64,000 nucleotides of DNA from assembly GCA_037157565.1 (NCBI GenBank), contig JAZHRO010000003.1, forward strand, positions 72,852,501 through 72,916,500, in the 5' to 3' direction. The notes beneath the pieces are model-generated. The model searched no databases. It was not told the DNA's origin and was given only the letters and a program-made list of their open reading frames with translations. Of this stretch, positions 56,074 to 64,000 are shown piece after piece (position 1 is the first letter of the stretch; every line of letters begins with the position of its first letter). Made by a program: the position numbers and the translations under genes. The DNA is from Thalassia testudinum (taxonomy: Eukaryota > Streptophyta > Magnoliopsida > Alismatales > Hydrocharitaceae).

Positions 56074-59000
56074 TGCGTGTTTTTGGCCCTCGATTTGGGG
56101 GCCATAAATTATTAAAAAAAATAAAATAAAATATGGTAAATAAAATATTTACGTAATACTACATAATTGATTAATTAATTTTGAATTTTAAATATTTTTA
56201 ATATACAAATAAATTTGCTAAACTAGGCTGATTATACAGGTTGATTTAGGTGATTAAATAGTTAATTACTTATAAAATAATTAGTAAATGGTCTAATTGA
56301 CCTTAAACAGTTTTAACTTACATACTTAAGTATTTAATACATATTTTTATTGTATTTTTACGAATTTATTTATGTTTTATTTAGGCTAAAATAGCAGTTC
56401 TGGGTGTTTAAAATTAAAACTAAGTTACAGTAAGTTATACTAGGTATTATTATACTTTGACTAACTTAAATTACTTAATATATATATATATATTCCCAAG
56501 TTTATAGATTTATTTACTTGATTATTGCTCTAACTTATTAACTTAGCTACTAAATAAGTAAATATAATTCTGTACATACATATATACATAAATCAGTAAA
56601 TACATACATAATAGATTAGTATATATACATATTTTTACATAGATTACATATGTATATGAATTTCTGTACAGGTTTTATACATATTTACAGTATAACTATG
56701 TATCTAACTAATATGCTATAGTTATAATACTATGAATAGGTATATTTAGAGTTTCAAAATAAGTCTATGTCAATAGGCTTTTGTATAAAGTTAGGGAATT
56801 AGAGTTGATTGAGTGTTAGTGTTCAATTAAGACAGCAGCCATAGCTACTGTCAGAAGAGATGGAGAGAAGAAGAATGTATTTAGTATGTGTTGTTTACAG
56901 TGGCAGTGGCTTAAGCCACTGTCAAGTGGATAACTGCTGCTGCAGTTAGTCCACTTGAAGAGGGGGGAAGTATTCTACAGAGAAGAGGGAAATTTAGAGA
57001 AGGAGTTTAGAGAGGAGGGGAATGTAGCTACTAGATGCAGCATGTTACTGTATAACTGGGAATAAGAGAAAATTCAAAACAAACTAAAAATTTTGAGAGT
57101 TGAAATCCAAATCTGATAAGGGTTTAAATCTCATGAAAATCTCAGGTAAATTCAGCTCAAACACTCATTAGGAAAAACCCTATCAGAAGCATCCTTTCAG
57201 ATCAAAACTCAAATGGCATTGAGTTAGTCTTCCTAATGCCATAGACAGCATGAAGGAAGACTTAGCTCAATCAATTAAAACCAACAACATACAATCCCAG
57301 TTTCTTGCAACCTTAAGGAGTATGGAAAACTCCTTAGGTTAGAGAATCACCATACAGAAATGATCATCAACACAAATAGTGTATGGCAGTTCTGAAATAG
57401 CAAAAAGAGACTACGAATGCATTAAGGAAATTTAATGGGAGCTGGCGAATGCATTCAAAACAAAGTATAAATAGAATCATGAAAGGCTCTTCTGATTGGT
57501 TCTCTGTCACCAGAGAACTTCTCAGAGTCCTTGCCCACAATGAAAACCAAAAATCCCTTCAATTTGTCAGATCTGTCAAAACATTTCAGAGAGTAAAAAT
57601 CCTTTAAAATCCAAATCAAAAGTGCTCTGACAAACTGAGGCAATCCATTTAAAACAGAGGGGCTTTTGTGAAACAAATGGAGTGAGTGAGAAGCCCCAAA
57701 TGGTGCTTGTGACGGCACTTTCAGATCTGAGGCAGTGCACCATCAAATCTGAAATTGGGTCAGGATGTGTGGGTGATTGATGAAAAATTCATCGTTAAAA
57801 GGAAAAACAAGAATCAGAATTTGGATGATGGAAAAACAAAACATGAAGAGGGAGATAAATTGAACAATGAATAGATGATTCTTCCCCTCTGATTTGGACT
57901 GATCAGAGGAGGTGAGGGAGGGGATCTAATACTAATTCTACTCCTAAGACTAATCTAACTACAGCTAACATTAAACACTAACAATTAAAACTAAATCTAT
58001 TCTAAACTACCGCAAACTAAATCTAACACTACTTGTGCAGAATTAAAAATCTAAACTAAAAGGAAGAATGGGACCTATGGGTCCTTAGCCGGCGGCTAAG
58101 GAGGAAGAAAGGAGGAGGGTGACTCCAGCGGAGGGAAGAGTCTGCTAGTGAGACTCCAGGGTCGTCCTCAGGTGCTACGAGGTCCTTAGCGACGAGGAGG
58201 GTCGAGAGCAGGTGATAATTCCATAGCCGGTGGCTGTGAAATCAGGGTCTAGATGAGGAGAGACTGGAGTGGACGAACTGATCTCTAAGAGATGTAGGAG
58301 GGAGCGATCCCTTGCGCGCGACACCACTGAGGTGCTTAAGTAGCAGCTCAGTGATTGAGATCACCGTAAGGGTGAGGTTAATCAAAATTAGGCCGGCGGT
58401 GAGGATGAGATGGGTAGAGCGTGCGGCGAGTCGAGAGGGAAATCTGACCGTCAGATGTGATTGGGAAGAGTGGTGAACACACGCACCGAATCGCGCGAAG
58501 GTTCCATTTGATTCCAGCCGTAGATCGAGATCAAAAGTGCAATGGACGGTCGAGAATGGTTGTGTTCTTCGCGTGCTACACTGCGCGTGAAGAACACAGG
58601 CTTCTCTCTGAAATGAGGGAAAACTTGCAGGAAGACCCTTGAATGAAGGAGTAGAAGAATAGCGTGCAGGTCCAAAAGTGAGAAGAACTATAACTGGAAG
58701 GGCCTTGCAGTCATACAGAAGGGTCCCTACGGCTTGCAAAAAGGTCCAAGAAGGAGTTTTGAAGGGTAGAAATGTAATGCATGAAGGACCTAATTGTAAT
58801 CTATTTATTTCTAAGCCTAAATGATGTCCAATTGCTTTCAAATTTTTACATGTGCTTAATTGAACATCTAAGACATTGATTTTACTTCTGATTTATCTTT
58901 TCAAACTTGTTTATGTGTTCAATTGATGCATGGATCATCATTTGTTCTTTAGTTTTCAGAATATCTCATTTTTGTGACCTAATTAGGAGGTTTTAACACA

Positions 59001-59127
59001 CATTAAAAGTTTTAGGTCTTTTCTTTAATTCCCACACTTAACCCTTTTTATGTGTTAATTTGATATTGTTTTGCTTAGTGTCTAGCTTAATTTTGGCCTT
59101 TTAGCTATGATGAGTAGCCACTCATCA

Positions 59128-59132
59128 AGCAC
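59128..59132 (+). repeat. Target duplication of E3, right (agcac)
   Basis: Pairs with 54814-54818. Confidence 0.9.
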
Positions 59133-60098
59133 TGCGAAGCTCGCAGCCTTGGCAATTGCACGAAGAACGCTCTGCAGGTGCACGCGAAATTGGGGCAGGC
59201 TTGATAGTCCCACATTGTGGAAACGCGAAACACAGGTGCGCCATAAATTGTTTTTGTGATATTGTCTTACCGCCTCCGAAAGCACAGGGGTGAGGTCCCT
59301 CACCTGACCCACTCGCCTCATTCGTGGTTTCGCCTCGCGGATCTGGTGGAATCCGACCCAACCCTGACCTGAGCACTCCTCGCGCATTACCCACCTGCAG
59401 GTGCGCCTGGTCCCAGGTGCGAAATCCGACCCAACTACCCGTGTGGCTCTGGGAGAGCGTCCTTGAGTGAATTACTGAGAGAGAGAGATGTGCGGGTAGA
59501 GGGAAAGGGATAGGTTTTGCTCTGTGCAGGTAGGCTGAACGTTGAGGAAGAAAGACTTAGCCACGAGGAAGAAGAAGAGAAGGAAGAAAGAAGGCAAGGC
59601 AGAGAAGAGAATGAAGAATAGAGACCAAGGAAGAAAGAGAAGCCTTCGCAGAAAGAAGAAGAAGAAGAAGAAGAAGGCAGAAGAGAGACTGCAGAGAAAG
59701 AAGAGAGGCCAAGTGAAGACTGCAAAGAGAAGAGAAGAGAAGAGGAAGAAGAAGCCTTCGCAGAAGCCAAGATCAGAAGGAAGAAGGAGAGACTGCTGAG
59801 AAGAGGAGAAAGAAATATCAGAAGAGAAGAATAACACTTTTAAGACGTCTGATCACAAGATCAGACATCCAATTTTACTCTTTTTCGCAAATTACTTTTT
59901 AAATACATTTGAATTTAAGTTTTGAGTAAATTAGAGTGTTCAATTACATTTTGATTAGTAGTAAATTCCAATTGCTCCCTGTGTTTGACCTCGGATACTC
60001 AGGTTTTCGAGTAATAAAAACTCTTTATTTGTTTGAACGCTTTGTTGGCTATACTACAACGTGACATTCTTTTAAAACCTGCAAAAGCGTGACGAACA
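59133..60098 (+). repeat. 5' LTR of F, right part
   Basis: Continues the family-A LTR: GTGAGGTCCC block, GAGAGAGAGA stretch, purine tract 59551-59830 (its Lys/Arg-rich frame is a by-product), stem-loop 59843-59868, U5 motif 59971-59998 and end GACGAACA. Confidence 0.9.
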
Positions 60099-60101
60099 TT
60101 T

Positions 60102-60120
60102 TGGCGCCGTTGTCGAGGAG
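60102..60120 (+). promoter_or_regulatory. Primer-binding site of F
   Basis: TGGCGCCGTTGTCGAGGAG, three bases after the LTR end; the tRNA-Asp match stops after about 18 bases, the normal state that X departs from. Confidence 0.88.
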
Positions 60121-61276
60121 CAACGCGCAATTTATCACTAGTCTCTACATTCTTTTTATTATATTGAACACTAACTTGCCCTACTATGCTTTGATGTGAT
60201 CTTGCAGGTATTTCACAAGAAAATCCCTCCTGCAAGTCAACCACTCCAGGGCAGGTAATTTCTTTTCTTCCTTAAACCATCCCCTAATCCTGAAAAGACA
60301 AATGGAAGAAAGTCAATTTAGGAATCAATTGCCTTCTTCATATAGTAATAACCATCTTTAAGGCAAACATTTCCTAATCTTGCGAAAATTTTTCTTGAAG
60401 TTAGAGCAATTTTTTTTAGATTCCATCCCACAAATTCATGTGCCTAATAGAAACAACGCTTAATCTCTACGGACAACACATTTCTTGCTTTTAAGTCCAA
60501 AGAGAACCTTTTCAAAAAGAAAGAGGATTGGAAATAGAACCAAATTAGGGTTTCTACAGTAGGGCCTTGAAGTGCTAGTCACACATGCCTGCATAAAAGG
60601 AAATAAATCCTCCCGCATCAGTGTGCTACCGAAGACCTTGATTGAAGAGATATTAACAAGACAAACCCTAAAAATTGAGCTCTAAAATCACTTGAATCTT
60701 AAAATTTTTGGACCTAATAATCTGGGAGTCAAATCAGGGTGATCTCTAGGCTCCAAACCTAGAATTATTCTGCCATCTATAGGACAGGTCAGGTGAAGTT
60801 GACCCCTTGGGTCAACCAACCTCCAAATTAGGTCACAATATCAAAACATCTAAAGTTCAAGTGAGAACCCTAAAGCACCTGTGAAATAAAAGTGGTAGAC
60901 TTAAGAGGTCAAGGTCCCCATTCTGGTCTACCTGGAATCTCAGTGATAAGAGAGGTCTGGTGGGGGAAACCCTGTAACCTGTAGGGACGCTCTACCGTGT
61001 AGGGGTCTTTGCGGGACTCGCCCTCTCTGGCTGCCCAGGTAATTCTCAGGTGGACGATCTTCTAATCCAGGGGTCCATCCGCCCCGAACCTCCATAGTCA
61101 TCCAAACATCTTTGGGTGTCTTGATTGGGTCAAAAACATCTCCAATCCCTCATCTTTTCTCTTTAGAGCACACATACACATTTTCAGTGGGACTCGTTAT
61201 TCAGATCTGATCGCTTCATAACACATCTTGATTCAAACTCTGATTCTACATCTTGAGTCCACCACCTGATCCAAAA
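60121..61276 (+). other. 5' leader of F
   Basis: Non-coding. 60890-61135 matches the element A leader. A palindrome at 60798-60816 is shared with A (2631-2648). No other gene seen. Confidence 0.75.
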
Positions 61277-62905
61277 ATGCAGCCAAACCACATAGGACTA
61301 CCAGTCAAGAAACCTGAATGTCAGAGATCCATGAGAGATAAAATGATTGAGGATGCCATGAAATTCTATGAAAATGACGAAACCTCAGCAACAGTAGGAA
61401 ACATTCAGGTTGATGTCCCAACAACCACAACCTTTGTCATAACTTGTGCCCAAGTAATATTAGCAGAAGCCAATAAAGGATCAACCCGTGATTTGCTCAT
61501 TACTGCATACATTAAGATAGAAAAATTGCACAATATTGAATACCTCCAATGTATGACAAATCCTCGACTTTGGAAGCAACACCAAGATAGTCTTGAAAAA
61601 TGGGAAGAGATAATGAGATTAGTAAAACAAATTATTGATCAAAAATACCCGTGTATACCAGCAGAGGATGATCTATCTTGGGACAACATCGAGGATAAAT
61701 CTGATCTCGGATTTGAGGCACAAAATGGTTGTGGATTCCCAACCCAGATAGAATACAATGTGCCTGATATTGAAGAAGGTTGGGAAGCATCAAATGTAGG
61801 AAAATACAGTGTTGAACCCATTCTAGAATCCCAAGACTCCTGCAAGTATGAGAGCAGAACTGAACCTCTCGAGGGTATAAATTCCATCCCTTATTCTGAT
61901 AAGGTGACCCTTGAAGGTTATTCAGACCTAGATTCTAGTAATTCAACCCACATCCTAAGCCTAGAACCTTGATCTGAAACCTATTTTGAGGATTTCAAGG
62001 CCCCAGATGAAGAAGATCAATCTTTTAATGAAGAATATGATTTTGGGCCTCGATTTGATGAATATCCCTTGCCAACATCCTCAGAGGAGCGAATCGATTT
62101 TTCGGAACTCATGCCAATCTACGACTCAGAAATCGAGGAGTTGGACGAGTGGGGTTTCAATTGGGTCTGCCCTACTAGCTTAGAATCGGAGCCTCTACCA
62201 GATAAGGATACCCTTTTAAGCTCAGAATTAACATTTAGGCTAGACCCCAGTCAGGCTACTGAGTATACAACATATGATTTATTCTATGGTAGAACTCATG
62301 ATCTAGAATCTCATTCAAATTTTGATTTTTGCAAACTCTCCGACGATTTCGAATCTGACCATAACATTGGAGAAAATCGGCCTCCTGATTATAACATGCC
62401 AATTTTCTTTGAAGCCACCTGCTCCACATATACGGAACCAATCAAAACCCATTCCCCACCCCGACCCGCAACCAGACTCAATTTCTATTCCGATTCACCT
62501 TTCACTGAGCCGTTTGCAGATGATTCAACTCCATATCTATACCGAGTATCGGGCATTGATCAGACCGAAAATCAAGAGCCATCATTCTTTGATCACCCCT
62601 ACAGGGATTCCACACCTTACATTGATTATTTTTCGGAACCCTACTTTGACCAGGCTGATTCGACTCAGCCTAAATCCGAGTTTTCACTTCCATATTCATC
62701 AGAACTTCACTGCATATGGTGGGTTCTGCATTTGTTGATCTACATCTATCAACCCACCAAACTAATTGGGTTTGGGCTGCATCATCAGCCCACTGATCTG
62801 TACAAGTACCTGGTTGGACCAACCAGGCTCTTAATTAAGGTGCTTGTTTTCCAAAACTCCATTGATTTGACCACTCCCTCTCCATCCCATTTTCCGCTCG
62901 GCTGA
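61277..62905 (+). pseudogene. Accessory ORF of F, unknown acidic protein, one in-frame TGA
   Basis: I do not recognise this protein. The first ATG at 61277 opens 231 codons to a TGA at 61970-61972; the same frame is open again to 62905, so one frame of about 542 codons carries a single stop. The N-terminal 130 residues look helical (KMIEDAMKFYEND, VILAEANKGSTRD, KWEEIMRLVKQIID). The rest is acidic and low in structure (DEEDQSFNEEYDFGPRFDEY, SEIEELDEW, repeated PYxD/YF pieces). There is no capsid domain, zinc knuckle, protease, RT or integrase motif. It occupies exactly the gag-pol place between a family-A leader and 3' UTR. Candidate captured or element-specific accessory gene; the last 60 codons overlap RNA hairpins and may not be coding. 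Confidence 0.6.
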
Positions 62906-64000
62906 GGGCATTAAATTTAGCGCTTAACGGGAGGCAACCCGTCATCCCAAAAATAGAGACCCATCTGATTATCCGTCCAAACTCCACATTTATTGCACCT
63001 TGAGTTCAGCCTTAGACTATTGATCCCACCTCTGGTACACGTATCAGAGCTTAAAATCATCTGCATCATTCATTCCCGACCCATTCACCCACCCGATGTA
63101 TCCTGTTGTAAGTCCCTGACCTCAACACTAATTCACACCCTCTGTTTACAATGAGGACATTGCAAAACATAGGCATGGGGGGGTGATAAAGTGCATACGT
63201 ACAAAACCAAGAAAAAAATCAGGAGTCTCACACACAAAAAATTTGCATATGTCAAAAACACAAAAAAATTGAAAAATTATGAAAAACAACAAAAAATGGG
63301 GGAGGGAGGAAATTTTGTGAGCCACATATTCACAAGGAGAAAAAGAGCAAAAAGGACAAAAAGGAGCACAAAATGAAAAAGAAAAAGAAGTAGTCATTAG
63401 TAAAGGATTAAGGAGTTAACTGAAGTTCTAGACTAGATCAAGAAAAGAAAAAAAAGAAAAAAAGTGCTAAGGAGACATAACAAGAGATTAGCAGGAATGC
63501 TGGTCTTAAGCCTCTTGGGCTAGATTCGTTAGCTTAAAAATTTACATATCTGCTAAAATTTGGATAATCCTCAAGAGGTTGAGGAAAATGTGAAGCTTAA
63601 GTATTAGGTCTAAGGCTTAGGAAGTATTCGACCTCGTTAATTGACCTCCGATTTGAGGGATTCGGTAACCTAAGCACCCCAAATTCACACACAGTCTGGT
63701 TTAGTGCGCGTAAAGATCCAAATCACGCAAAAAGTGTTTAATGTTCTGAAAAAGTCACCTAGATTAGGAGCGGCCAATCAACACAAGTTGATTTGGACGA
63801 GTTCCCGGCGCGGAGAGGCGGGAAATTCCCCTTGAAGATGTGTAACAACATATCGTCTCCTCGGTGCTTGTCTCTTAGGATATTTAAATATCCTACTGGG
63901 GGCATGTAAGCACTTTGCTGGTTCTGATATCATGGGCGGTATTATCACGAAATGTATATCGCCAGGGTGTGAATTCGGCCACAGAACGCCATGGGCAGGA
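62906..64000 (+). other. 3' UTR of F, truncated by window edge
   Basis: Begins with the gggaggcaaccc motif (62929-62945). Internal polypurine-like tract at 63147-63184 (aatgaggacattg, then catgggggggt). 63400-64000 follows the X 3' UTR at 33545-34160 closely. No gene supported. Confidence 0.78.

Larger units (their letters stand above)
54819..59127 (-). mobile_element. E3: solo LTR of a divergent family-E type (4309 bp)
   Basis: In element sense it starts TGATGAGTGGCTACTCATCA at 59127 and ends at 54819 (plus strand TGATGATGTTGG). Shares with family E the U5 motif (55073-55096) and the aaggatacacagcaccc block (55720-55800) but is otherwise divergent. Holds a foldback at 55403-55476, a pair of strong hairpins at 56013-56073 and an AT-rich stretch at 56100-56760. 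Frames at 57455-57718 and 58242-58841 show no recognisable domain and I do not call them. No internal domain, so a solo LTR. Confidence 0.88.
53056..64000 (+). mobile_element. Element F: non-autonomous family-A element with accessory ORF
   Basis: 5' LTR 53056-60098 (split by E3), primer-binding site 60102-60120, leader matching element A, an ORF unrelated to gag-pol (61277-62905), the 3' UTR motif, internal polypurine-like tract and family-A 3' UTR to the window edge. From the X spacing, the 3' LTR should start roughly 480 bp beyond the window. Inserted into the E4 LTR (left flank cacaa). Confidence 0.85.

Noticed and set aside
58242..58841. 199-codon minus-strand frame in E3
   Set aside because: No recognisable domain; lies in the LTR of a solo copy near the promoter side; related LTRs E1 and E2 show no equivalent frame.
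59542..59799. Lys/Arg-rich 85-codon frame in the F LTR (similar pyrimidine-strand frames at 3322-3645, 12606-12908, 46681-46899)
   Set aside because: It is only the translation of the GA-rich tract; amino-acid content follows the purine bias and no copy keeps the frame.
61277..62905. Envelope-like gene such as those reported in some Athila elements
   Set aside because: No signal peptide, only a short hydrophobic stretch near the end, and it replaces gag-pol instead of following integrase.

Overview
The window looks like intergenic, repeat-rich chromatin of a flowering plant with a large genome. I find no host gene, no rRNA or tRNA gene and no CRISPR array. Almost every base can be assigned to long LTR retrotransposons of the Ty3/gypsy superfamily. 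They appear to be Athila-like: the order is gag, protease, RT, RNase H, integrase; the RT carries an F-I/M-D-D catalytic box; no chromodomain is visible; the primer-binding sites match the 3' end of tRNA-Asp; and the LTRs are 2.2 to 4.3 kb. All coding regions are decayed, many by CGA-to-TGA changes expected of methylated DNA. The species cannot be named from sequence alone.

I use letters for families defined by LTR sequence. Layout: element A (minus, 1-5904, runs off the left edge) holds 5' LTR, leader, gag and the start of protease. Element E1 (minus, 5998-16109) is a 3'-truncated element with its 5' LTR, gag, protease, RT, RNase H and the beginning of integrase. Element X (plus, 16110-37436) has family-A LTRs and most of its interior inverted. 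The young element C1 (minus, 22803-32492) interrupts X. Next comes family B (37437-43047): two partial plus-strand LTRs around an inverted gag-protease block. Element C2 (plus, from 43048) sits in the right-hand B LTR, and a solo LTR, E2 (46237-50208), sits in the C2 leader. Short pieces of B and E elements follow (51081-53055). Element F (plus, 53056 to the right edge) is a family-A non-autonomous element with an unrelated accessory ORF; its 5' LTR is split by solo LTR E3 (54819-59127, perfect AGCAC duplication).

Nesting order: B was hit by X and by C2; X was hit by C1 and apparently by E1; C2 was hit by E2; an E copy was hit by F; F was hit by E3. C1 looks youngest, because its two LTRs are nearly identical.

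The most striking object is X. After its 5' LTR, the primer-binding site does not stop at about 18 nt but continues for 36 nt as a copy of the tRNA-Asp 3' half. It then switches directly into the inverted 3' UTR of the same family. The interior (3' UTR, integrase, RT, protease, gag) runs backwards until it switches back to forward integrase. This leaves two matching arms of about 1.19 kb in inverted orientation. I read X as a fossil of aberrant reverse transcription past the usual tRNA stop, and as a natural hairpin locus that could make double-stranded RNA against its own family. Family B shows a similar inverted interior. Other signals are palindromic LTR termini shared by several families, an AGCT array at about helical spacing in the C LTR, a doubled primer-binding site, an 81-bp duplication around C1, and a UAG at the same Gag-protease position in two copies.
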